A stretch of 64,000 nt of DNA, taken from contig JALLLT010000003.1 of the NCBI GenBank assembly GCA_025266875.1, positions 62,001 to 126,000 of the forward strand, given 5' to 3'. A model generated the notes under the pieces. It was not told the origin of the DNA, searched no databases, and was given only the letters and a program-made list of their open reading frames with translations. The position numbers and the translations under genes are program-made. The stretch's first letter is position 1; each line of letters begins with the position of its first letter. The DNA is from Fennellomyces sp. T-0311. Its lineage: Eukaryota; Mucoromycota; Mucoromycetes; Mucorales; Lichtheimiaceae. Of the stretch, positions 50,679-60,510 are shown piece by piece.

Positions 50679-51869
50679 TTCTTTTTGCTGTTGCTCTTGT
50701 TTCTTTTACCGCTTTGGGCGCCTGTGCATTTTTCGTTTTGTAAGACAAACAAATAAAATAGTGAGAGGGTGCGTTAAGAGGCGCTGCGGAATGTCACTGC
50801 TGCCAACATACCACTGACGGGATCAAGGCACTCCTGAGTCTCTAACTGGCAAAGATGGGTGGCAGAGATTGCAAGACATTAGGCATCGCTGTTGAATCGC
50901 TGGTGGACAATGAACAAGATCGCTTACTGCTTGTGCCGCCGCCGATATGAATTGTAAAACGTTGTGATTAGCCGAATCCATAAGAGCAGAACGTATTTCA
51001 TGCGGCACTCAAGCTGCCCTTTTGAACTACTCCGCAAAAAAGGCTATGGCACCACCCGACAATCCCCATCGTACCGAAATGGCAAGTGTGACATAGAGGG
51101 ATCATGCATGATGCTGCCTTCTTACTGGGGTGTCCTCGTACCTTAACGCCATTTATAGGCGGGACGTAGTCATATGGATGCCCTGCTATTTATCTTAAAC
51201 TGACTATTGCCAATGACTCCATTGATAACTACTTTTTTCCGCCTTCATTGAAGCATCATCAGTGCTTGAGCACCTCAAACGACATGTCATATGCAGGATT
51301 GTTCGCATGTTATGTTTGTTGAGGCCGCAAGTCCGTCCGTTGCTTGAAGTATACCGGAATTGGCTGGTATATAGTCGTTTACGGACCACTGTCGCTTTTA
51401 TCTCTCAACCGCTAGGGACGATGCAGATGCAGGGCTCGCTCGCCACCTTGTTAAAAAATACTGGATGGTACGATATTCATTGTCTACGATAAGCTGTTCC
51501 CACCGTAATTACATGGACGGAAGCGCCGCCTTGACGGGGCAGGTTACACGAAGATGCACCTATCACAGAAACAAAGCTATCGGATAGATTGAATATTATT
51601 CTATACCTCGCACCCTGAAATGCCTTTTCTATATATCGGATGGACCAACAGTACTAACGGCTCTGAACTTGAAAATTTATCGCTGGAATGATGCCATAGG
51701 ATCTGCTGATGGACGGGTAACGATACGGTGCAAAAGCAAATAATATACATTGTGCACATTGTAAACAGAGTGATCGAAAGGACAATAGTATATTACATTG
51801 GACTGTTCCTAACATTAAGAAATATCCTGTAAAGTAAAATTACAAGATAGCTCAAGTAGAGAATAAGTA
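50679..51869. other. Spacer between ATG26 and the AlkB-like gene
   Basis: About 1.2 kb. The first part must contain the missing first exon and the promoter of ATG26. The rest holds only short unrecognised frames (for example 51262-51492 on plus). No repeat or RNA gene seen. Confidence 0.4.
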
Positions 51870-52581
51870 CTAGGATTGGTCAGAAATCAGGAGTCTTCGC
51901 AACGTAATACTGACTCGAGTACCACGCTCGATCCATTCGCCATCCACTATATCCGCCATCCGCTCTTCAATCCCATGTTCCCACTGATACCGCGCCTCAC
52001 CCGAAAGTGCCAAAACATCTCCAGGACGTAATAATATGGGAACCACCTGGCCATCCTTTTGCATGGTCATAACACAAGAAGAAAGAAGTGAGACGATTAA
52101 AATACCATCATCAAATCTTCCCGCCGCAAACTGTTGTCAATATCATAGCAATTGCTGTACATTATAGGAAAAACGTACCGTAACAAATCAACGTGCGATT
52201 TGATCCCTTTTCCTTTTGCTTATTGTTCAATAGCCGATGGGAGATTAACAGTTCAGCTCCTTTACCTTTATGATACAAATTGATAATGGCTTGGTCAAAT
52301 AAAGGCTTCCTGCTGATAATTGGCTCGGGAAAGAGTTCAGGGCACGTTGCTTTGACCCATGTTTCGAGCCATGCAAAATGGTCTGGCAATGTACCAAAAC
52401 ACATGGCTTGATCAACATTGTCATGGAAATATTTGTTCTCCACAATGGCATTCATCAGCTTCATTTGCTCATCGTGTGTAATGGCCTCTCTTGCTAGTTT
52501 GAGTCCAGGGATAGAAGTAACTGATTCGACCTTGATTTCGTTCTCGGGACCAAAGAGCTCATCCCAGTCAATGTCGCTCAT
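51870..52581 (-). CDS. AlkB-like 2-oxoglutarate/Fe(II) dioxygenase
   Basis: Belongs to the oxygenase family that removes alkyl groups from nucleic acids or, in some members, modifies proteins (family knowledge). ATG at 52581 on minus; two introns (near 52195-52265 and 52080-52170) give about 200 aa. The iron-binding HxD is in GIKSHVDLL, just after the substrate-side INLYHKGK. The distal histidine is probably in RYQWEHGIEER, preceded by LLRPGDVLALSGEA, and the 2-oxoglutarate-binding arginines in RVSITLRRL. The N-terminus has WDELFGPEN. It resembles the small eukaryotic ALKBH group, but the exact subfamily and substrate are not clear. All catalytic residues appear present. Confidence 0.83.
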
Positions 52582-53084
52582 AGATCGGTGTCTTGTTGAA
52601 CAGCGGTCTCGTTACCCAGAAAGAAAGCAGGTTAAACTGTGTTCAAATTTGCTGGAACACCGCATAATAATCATCGGTGCTCACTTTTCCACAAGGTATA
52701 CTGATCAAACATATCACGGTTATATAAGTTAGCTACATGTGTGTAATCGATTTTCACTATGGAAACAGTAATTAAGAGACATTGATCGAAGATCTGGTTC
52801 ACACTTGGACCATGAAATTCAGGTGCAAAATTGCTTAGCGTATTTCAGTCCATTCTAATTGTGTAAATTTTCACCTTTTAAGGTATAATTCAGGCTTTGA
52901 CTTTTTTACTGTCCGTCGCATAACAGAGAAAAGAAACCCCACTCTCTTAAAGTGAATCAAAATACTGTATTACTCCAAAGATCGTATACAGGTCATCGTG
53001 ATCGTCGGCTCCATTCGTGCTCCATGATACATATGGAGTTTTTATATATTCATATGAGCTACATCCTGAACTTACAGCATTATA
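52582..53084. other. Intergenic, AT-rich
   Basis: About 500 bp upstream of the dioxygenase gene. No supported gene. Confidence 0.4.
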
Positions 53085-53232
53085 CAGTATTTCTCAGAAG
53101 TATGTAATGTAGCTACCTAAAGAAATCAATGTTGTTCCAAAAATGAAAGTCGCTGTATATTTTATTTTATAAAAATTGGGCCTTAGCGACATTAATTTTC
53201 ATGGATAGCGACATTACTTTTTGGAAATACTG
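53085..53232. mobile_element. 148-bp MITE with TA flanks
   Basis: The ends are CAGTATTTC at 53085 and its complement GAAATACTG at 53224-53232, flanked by TA on both sides (53083-53084 and 53233-53234). Inside, the inverted similarity continues imperfectly for about 50 bp per arm (for example AATGTAGCTACC against the complement of the right-arm AGCGACATT copies). Ends and TA duplication fit a non-autonomous Tc1/mariner-type element. No coding capacity. Confidence 0.7.
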
Positions 53233-53528
53233 TACCTATACATACACAACTGTGTAAAGTACCAGCAATATCCAAAGCACAGGTTTCTATAGTAGTACCT
53301 ACTGATGCCTAATATGGACAATAACTTTGGATCGTAGCTTGATCTTCAAAACCGGCGATCCGATCGGCCGACTTTAGAAATGGATATTAACGCATTCCTT
53401 TAAACAGACCCGTGATTTACGAGCACACTATCTATTGTATTGCTACCTCTGTGGCCACAAAATATATAAAAGAATGGAATTTAGCTAACGTGAAGTCTAT
53501 CTTTGTCCTCGCTCAAGACTCTTTTATT
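53233..53528 (+). promoter_or_regulatory. Upstream region and TATA box of second peptide gene
   Basis: TATAAAAG at 53465-53472, 64 bp before ATG 53529, with a pyrimidine-rich leader. The arrangement is nearly the same as that upstream of the peptide gene at 39285. Confidence 0.5.
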
Positions 53529-53684
53529 ATGCGTTCCTCAATTACTCTTTTTCCTTCCATGGCCCGCTTTCTTTTGTCTGTAGTCTCGGTTACTGGTGAC
53601 AAATGTACCACTCAAGATATATTGTCCGGTTGCGAAACGTTTACATTTAGAGGTAGAAGTAAATATGTATGTCCCCTATTGTGA
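53529..53684 (+). CDS. Small secreted cysteine-rich peptide, paralogue (51 aa)
   Basis: Single open frame from ATG 53529 to TGA 53684. A hydrophobic signal-like start (SMARFLLSVVSVTG) precedes a short mature part with three cysteines: KCTTQDILSGC, then RSKYVCPLL. It shares C-T-x2-[DE]-[MI]-x2-G-C and the following aromatic-V-C region with the peptide at 39285, but lacks the fourth cysteine and the acidic tail. A GTATGT donor-like site overlaps the last codons, so the frame might instead splice to a further exon. Otherwise it is a shortened paralogue. Function unknown. Confidence 0.6.
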   Translation: MRSSITLFPSMARFLLSVVSVTGDKCTTQDILSGCETFTFRGRSKYVCPLL

Positions 53685-54183
53685 AAGGGGGAATATCGAT
53701 ACGCCGTACATACTGGATCCACTATATGCTAATTTTTATCTTGCTACGTTGTTTCTTAGCGAATAACTTTAAATTACAGTATATACAAAATTTAAAGCAA
53801 AGCATATCCACTATTTGCAATACTATCACAAACTACTGCTACAATTGCGGCATTAATAATAAGATCACTTTACAATACCTGTAATTGGAAAATTACTGAA
53901 CATACAAAATTATCTACAGAGCTTGTGGTTTCTCTCAAACTTCAGTATATCAAACGATACAAAAAAATGCTCATACTGACACATACATAGTGTTACCGAT
54001 TTTTCTATGCAACAAAAACGTAAATACTATAGCATACAACTTGGAACATTCACTTTTTACTATGAGCGTACGGATCTTGTATTTATTTATTATAAATTTA
54101 CATAAATAATATCCTGCTAACTATTATAAATTGTTATTTCTCTGGTTATGTGATATATGAAAAATAAGTTGTTTCGTGTTTAT
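53685..54183. other. AT-rich spacer
   Basis: About 500 bp, strongly AT-rich, with no supported gene. Confidence 0.4.
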
Positions 54184-54309
54184 ATGTATTTATTTTTAGT
54201 GTTCTCCGTACTTGCATACATTAGTACCCCGGTCATTACAGCCTCAGTCTTTGCAGCAACACATTTTGTCGATCGCGCAGGTTGTCGAGTAAATAATCTC
54301 AACCTGTAG
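54184..54309 (+). CDS. Possible tiny secreted or membrane peptide (41 aa)
   Basis: ATG at 54184, stop TAG at 54307-54309. The first half is hydrophobic (MYLFLVFSVLAYISTPVITA), like a signal peptide, and the rest has a single cysteine (DRAGCRVNN). It lies near the second cysteine-rich peptide gene but shows no clear similarity to it. Very short frames like this arise by chance in AT-rich DNA, so it is only a candidate. Confidence 0.2.
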   Translation: MYLFLVFSVLAYISTPVITASVFAATHFVDRAGCRVNNLNL

Positions 54310-55151
54310 TAGTAGGTTATGTAACATTTCTAATTACAGATTGGTAAATGCTCGATTCAGTTATTATTGACTTGTTAAGCCGGGGATCCATCCGTTTTTA
54401 GAAACATGACACAAGCGGTTGGTTCTATCGATGATTACTATTTGCTATCAAAAATCAAACCATAAAAACAACGTTTTGAATCTCGCTGCTTAGATCAAAC
54501 TTACGATATAATATTAGAGTAAAAAATGCCATATATAATATTGCACAAGGATATAGCAAACTTATATTCATAGTGATAAAAGCAACGACGAGATTTGTTT
54601 AACTTGCTACTGCTAAAACAACACGATGTACCGCAAACTGAGTTGCCATTGGTGTCGGGAAATGCATATCCTTTCGATCTAGTGTAACTACTCTCCTTCT
54701 GGTACTACTTCTGTAGTCATAGATATTGCTGCTGCTTATTTCCTCGAAAAAACATTTAAGCTTAAAAACTTTTATCCACTCGATGGCATAATTAAATTCG
54801 ACTTTCAAATGACAAAACAAAATAGTAAGTGATATGAGCGGAAGCATATCTGATTTACAGTTATCACGCGCCGAGAACATGAGAACGTAACACACATTGG
54901 TTGTTTTTATACTTTCGTGGAACCGTTTAAACTTCGGGCTAAGCAATAAAAATGTTGAATCAGACTCGGGGCGCAAAAGGTATATATTTGTACATCGCGC
55001 TTCTCCTTTCACCCATATCGAATCTTCTTTTATTGATTGATTTGACGACCATTGGATTTGAAAAATAGCCTCTTGTTTCATACCGACGTTTAATAGTACA
55101 AGGTTTGCTAGGGTTTATCAATATGCGATTGGTGGCTAAGCAGATCTGCAG
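54310..55151. other. Spacer with an unrecognised minus-strand frame
   Basis: A 160-codon frame with a true ATG runs on minus from 55081 to 54599. It has no recognisable domain, and its head lies close to the divergent HET gene. I leave it as a possible hypothetical protein. The remainder is AT-rich and holds the HET promoter. Confidence 0.3.
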
Positions 55152-56788
55152 ATGTATGTCGAATATCATAGAAATCAGAAGGAAATACACAATATCGAAG
55201 GATATACGCATGAGCCTGGGATCAATATCCGACTTGAAGATACCGAAGGTTAAAAAACACTATCCAGAAATGCACATTTAACTGAGACGGTAATCTAGTT
55301 CCCGAGTTCAAGCCAACCTGGCTTGTGCGCGTTGAGGACATGGAGCTTATTCCTGGATCAAGCATAAACGAACATTATTGGGCGTTATCCTACTCATGGA
55401 ACCAATCCGGGGAAATCTTCAAGAAACCAGGAACAGTTGATGAATACGATCGAATCGACGAAGGCAAGCATACGATTGTTTCAAAAGAAAAACGGTTATT
55501 CCGCCACACACGAACAAAAGTCAAATTTGAAGGCCTTATTCAACAAATCTGCAAAGATTTTGGCATTAAATACGTATGGTTCGACCAAATGTGCATCAAT
55601 CAAGGGAACCATGACGAAAAACTGGCCGAGATCAAACGGATGCATCTTATATACAAAAGTGCCTGCTGCGCATTGGCCTTGATACCCGAGTTGAAAATCA
55701 CCGGCAGAGACGAAGAATTCAATATCGACATTGGAAACCCGTACGTCGTACAAGAAGGTCAATGGAGCACACGTATTTGGACTTTGGAAGAGGCGTACAT
55801 GTCCAAACAAGTGCTTTTTGTCGGCACCAACGCGTACTTTTGGTCAAATTGGATCAATCTCAACGGTAATTTCAAAGGCTACGAGTTTATTGATAACATC
55901 CGAGGCGAAGGGAAATGGAAGTCGGGTACCGCGTTGTGGTATGCAAAATCACGTACCAGCAGCAAAGCGCATGATCGAATTTTTGCTCTCGCAAACATCT
56001 TTCCGGAACTGAAGGATGGAATTACATTCAGTTACAAGCAGCCGTTGACCGATTTGATGGTCCAGTTTTATACCCTTTTGGCTCAAAAGGATCATTCCAT
56101 TATTTGCTTTGGTGAACCGCTTGCACCCATTGCGGATAGCGAGATGGCCAAAAGTCGAGAAGAAGAGGCAAAGCTGTTACCTTCCTGGAGTGGCGCACAA
56201 GGTGCTCATGTCACTCATCAATGGTTCAAGAAAGGATACACTGGTGAACTGCCCTTAGATTACAGCGTCGATGAAAGAATTATGCGGTTGACATGTAACT
56301 GTATTCCTGTCAATATCAAGACCGTGGACGACATTGACGTACAAGATCAAGTCAAGGATCCAAACCTTTACTCGGATACTGGAGTTCCTCATCATATGTA
56401 TGAATTCGATGACGCCATTGAGCATGTCAAATGCACCTCTGAAGACAAGAGCTTGACTGCCATTAATACAACAAGTGAATTGCAAGAATCGAATAATTTT
56501 TACGTCGAAATACACGGGCTAAAGGCGACACATTTCGTTCCAACAAGGATGCTTGAAGAAGCAATTATCGTCAACACGTTATCCAAACCAACCGATATCG
56601 GCGCTGTTTTTTCGCTGACGGATGAGTGCACAGAGTGTCTTATACTATCTGGAATCCGTTTCCGTCGTTTCCACCCGATCGTCAAAAAGCACAATGACAA
56701 TTACAAGGCAATTGGTGTATGCTATATCCCCGCCGAGTTAGAGTTTGATTCTGCTTTAGAGATTAATCAAACTTTCGTTATTGAATAG
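55152..56788 (+). CDS. Heterokaryon-incompatibility (HET) domain protein
   Basis: HET domains trigger cell death or growth arrest when incompatible fungal cells fuse, in the fungi where they have been studied (family knowledge). ATG at 55152 starts a 97-nt exon that splices at 55249-55298, in phase, to the long second exon ending at TAG 56788; about 528 aa. The domain shows its three blocks: HYWALSYSWNQSGEI, IKYVWFDQMCINQGNHDEK and WSTRIWTLEEAYMSKQVLF. The C-terminal half has no recognised domain (AQGAHVTHQWFKKGYTG and beyond). A damaged second copy follows within 400 bp. Intact frame with few introns, unlike most neighbours. Confidence 0.85.
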
Positions 56789-57154
56789 TCAGGAAATAAA
56801 AGTACACTGCATGTACGGAGTGGCTATTACTGTGACAACAGATAAAAGTGGTGATTGACGCATAAGAATACCAATTGTCCGTAATAACCCACAACTGCCA
56901 ATTGCAACTGTCAGAATCTGAGAGCCAGGGACTGTATCACACATTGGTAAGTTTGGTGAAATCATTGGGGCGTCTTCTAGGCATAGCATCAGATTGGGGA
57001 CCAAATGTGAACACATGTATTTTTGTTTCAGTTGTCATCTGTTTATCTCCTTTACCGTCCCACTTTTACGATTGCCTGGAGGGCTTTTTTCGTCCTGGAT
57101 CTTTGCGACAAACCAACTGCTTTCTATCAAATTTTGCGACCATTAAGACTTGCT
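56789..57154. other. Spacer between HET gene and its decayed copy
   Basis: 366 bp. It may contain the degraded first part of the second copy, but I could not align it with confidence. Confidence 0.35.
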
Positions 57155-58275
57155 GTAGGTAGCACTATCGGACGTTGACCTATGCTCTAAGCCAGTCCGG
57201 CGACATCATAAAAAAAACCAAGACGAGTACGGCCGAATCTACAACGGCAATCACGCGATTATTACCGAAGAGGCACACTTATGGGGACGGCACATTCGAC
57301 AAAAAGTCAAGTTCGAACAACGAATGCAACAAGTCTGCCAAGTTTTCAACATTTAATATATTTGGTACGACAAAATGCGCGGCCAAACAAGACGATCATG
57401 ATGCAAACGTGCGTGCCATACAACAAATGAATCTTATTTACAAGAATGCTCAGTGCGCCCTGGCTCTGATACCAGGATTAATGATCATCTACAAAAGCAA
57501 AGAATTCGATATTAGGAACCCCAATAGTGTGCAAGACATCCAATGGAGCAAACGTATCTGGACTGTGGAAGAGGTGTACATGTCCAAACAAGTGCTTTTT
57601 GTTAGTACCGATGCGTATTTTATTTTGTCAAACTGGATCACACTCAACGGTGCCATGAAAGGATTCGAATTTATTGATAATACCCGCGAAAAACGAGGAC
57701 TGGAAGGCTTGTACGGCTTTATGGTTACCAAAAAGCACGGCGAGATATCTACGCTAGTCAATATATTTCCGGGACTCAAGGATGGTATTCACGTTCAGCT
57801 ATCGACAGCCATTGGATGATACAGTTTTATACTCTCTTGGCGCAGAAGGGTTATACGATCATATGGATTGGTACTCTACTGGTTCATCGCACCGCGAAAA
57901 TTCGTGGAAAAGCAAGTATATTGCCGTCGTTGACGGGAGCGAATGGTGTACATGTAACGCAGCAATGGTTCAAGAAGGGATACGTTGATGAATTGCCTTC
58001 GAATTACGACGTGACTGATATGTAAAATCACGCGCATGACATCCAACTGCGTTTCCGTCAGTATCAAAACCGCCAATACTGTTCAAAGAGCAGATGGCAC
58101 CCAGCCGCGTTATACAAAAGATGGCTTGTCTGCCGGAATTTTACGACGTTAGCGATGTTGATCTGGATACAGTGCACTGCAGCATATGTCTGACCAAAAG
58201 TCTTTGATGCGGGTTACCACCACAACCGAATTCAACTATGACATGTTTTATTTCAACCGAATAAAAGTTTGACTC
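57155..58275 (+). pseudogene. Decayed tandem copy of the HET gene
   Basis: Colinear with the intact HET gene but broken. It starts with LTYALSQSGDIIKKT in place of the block-1 sequence. It has lost the WFDQMCINQ block, as the frame there reads differently. It recovers at NLIYKNAQCALALIPGL and WSKRIWTVEEVYMSKQVLF, then shifts frame near 57816 (stop at 57817-57819). Further pieces such as NGVHVTQQWFKKGYVDE follow in another frame, with more stops up to about 58275. Several independent lesions make a functional product unlikely. Confidence 0.82.
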
Positions 58276-58333
58276 TAATTGAGAAACCAGACAAACACTG
58301 GTGACTGAATCAACCGGCAGAAACATTCTTTAT

Positions 58334-60395
58334 TTAGAAATCACGGAAGATCATGACAATATCATCCATGCGCTTTTTGGATGTTTCTAGTCGCTGGATA
58401 ACCTTTTGCATCTGAGCCAATTCAGCTTTATCCCCTTCGCTAAGCAAGTCCATATTCTGTATGACATCTTCGCGATTCAGCTTGTCGAGTAATCGGCTTC
58501 GCATCGAAAGCTCCTCTTGCTTCCGTTGTTGGAGGTTCAGAATCACACGGTATGCATCCACCAGTAATTCGTAGTAGCACTTTTCCAATGGGACATACCA
58601 GAGGAAGAATGTGCGTGCTGGAGCACGATCTGCGGATCGAGGCACTTCCTAAAAGCGACAGTGAACACACTTTTTTCTCGAATCCATTCAGCAAGCCATT
58701 TACCTGAATTTCAACAATGCCCTTGGTATGAAGTAGTGCGAGTTTTTCTCGGGCTTCCTTGGGCGGTAACATGGCCAACTTCTGTACTTGCGATTCATCC
58801 AGCTTGCCCTTTTCAATCAAAATGCGAACAATGCGACACGTGGCAACACCGTATTTTTCGCGCAAGATGCCTTCAAACACGCGGCGTCGCATAGAGTCGC
58901 GCAGTTTGCTAAAGTTGACGGCAAATTGATTGGCACCCAGTTCATCCTTGGACTTGATGAATCCAGCTTGATCGGTTTTCAACAGCATGATGTATGCGCG
59001 AACAACATCTTGCAGTGCTGGTTTTCGGTCGGGATTCAATGGATCAGGCTGCAGTACAATGTCGTCCTTTGTAATGGTTTCCGATGGTATCATATTCACA
59101 ATGTGGATGGGAGACGCGGAAGCTGTACTTTGTTGAGTTGCTTGTCTTTCTTTTTTTGCTGACAGCCAACTACTTACGTGAATCATCCTCGCTAAGACTC
59201 TTCATCTTACCCTTGCCATATTCTAAGAATGCCTTTACGACTTGTCCGGCAGTGTAGTTGATCCGCTCCGTTGCATAATCCACAATGGCCTATAGTTTTC
59301 TAGTTCAGCGAGTCTTTCTTTTTCCAAAAGTGATCGTACGTTGTTTCTAAAGATCATGGTGAACTTTTCATAGTTGATTGCGAAAAACACTGCATCGTCA
59401 ACTTCGATATCGAGATCATCGTCTGTTTTCCGTGCCGTTCTCTGAAGGAGAAATGTTACTAACTCTGGCTATGCACGAGTAATTGACTGCGCATTTACCT
59501 TGCTGGCAGGACCCAGCGAGTCTTCTGCTTTACGTTTCTAATATATCGCCATGTTAAATGGAACCCTTGGTTACCCGTCAATAGCACTTCATTACCATGC
59601 CAATTCCCTCCGCCATCATTGTTTCTGCATCAATCTGTGCCTGAGCAGCCTTTTTGATTGCCTGAAGATCCTTTGACGTTGCAATCATGTACTTTTCAGC
59701 CTCCTTTTCTTCGGCAGCAAGATATCGATCGGTGCTCGAACGTGTGTGCTCGGGTAGTACCGCAGTAATGCAACCTGACGCAGCCATCTTTGTGAACGCC
59801 TTCGTATACTGGGTCATTTCTTTCAACATCACCGTTAGTCTTCTCCTTGCCATCCTTGAGGGCCATTGACTTACTTGTTTTTGGTTTTCCATCGTTTTCG
59901 GCAACCCACTGTCGTAGGTCGTGTAGACGCAGTTTTCCGTTGACGTAGAGTAATTTGCAGATGGTGGAAGCCTTGCGTATACGGTGAACACGCATGAAAG
60001 AGAGAGAGGATAAAGCGGGCGCTTACCTCTTTACCAAACTGTTCTTCTGAAATCCGCATAATGGATCCGATCCGCAGCCGCATCATGATTGGAACAGGCT
60101 CTGCTTGGTAATACGTGGGTTCGCGTTGTCCTTCCGTAGGTTCAGTAAAAAAGACAATGCCATGATGAATTAGAGTTACGAGACCCTCGCGTACTTGTCG
60201 CTGTGTCAGTTTGGTGAAGCGTACAATGTCAGCAAGACTCAGGCGTCCTTTGAGAAGCAATTGATGCGTCACTTTCTACGACAATGTATAAGTTTTCCAG
60301 CGGTGTGGGAGAGCGCATGTAAGCTATATTACTGCTGCAAAAGTGCCAAAGTCTTCTTGGACAAGTTCACGACAGAGCCTGGCTTGGAACGACAT
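58334..60395 (-). CDS. RPC82: RNA polymerase III subunit Rpc82/RPC3
   Basis: Part of the Pol III initiation subcomplex (Rpc82-Rpc34-Rpc31) that opens tRNA and 5S promoters (family knowledge). ATG at 60395 on minus gives MSFQARLCRELVQEDFG, spliced to KVTHQLLLKGRLSLADIVRF and RQVREGLVTLIHHGIVFF, the first winged-helix repeats. Later parts include EKYGVATCRIVRILIEKGKL, another winged helix, and ARTFFLWYVPLEKCYYELL. A C-terminal coiled coil (LDKLNREDVIQNMDLL ... RLETSKKRMDDIV) ends at stop 58334. About six introns and 560 aa, near normal length. Head-to-head with MAD1. Confidence 0.9.
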
Positions 60396-60510
60396 GTTGG
60401 AATCGTTGTCGAGAAACGAACAAAAAAATTTCACTTCCCTCTTGTCAGTCCGCTTTGCAGGCGGGGGAGCTTTGATCTTTTCTTTATACTCGTCCTGCAG
60501 GAAAAAGAAA
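60396..60510. promoter_or_regulatory. 115-bp bidirectional promoter region RPC82/MAD1
   Basis: Only 115 bp separate the divergent start codons (60395 on minus, 60511 on plus). The interval must hold both promoters and both leaders. No TATA-like element stands out to me. Confidence 0.5.
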
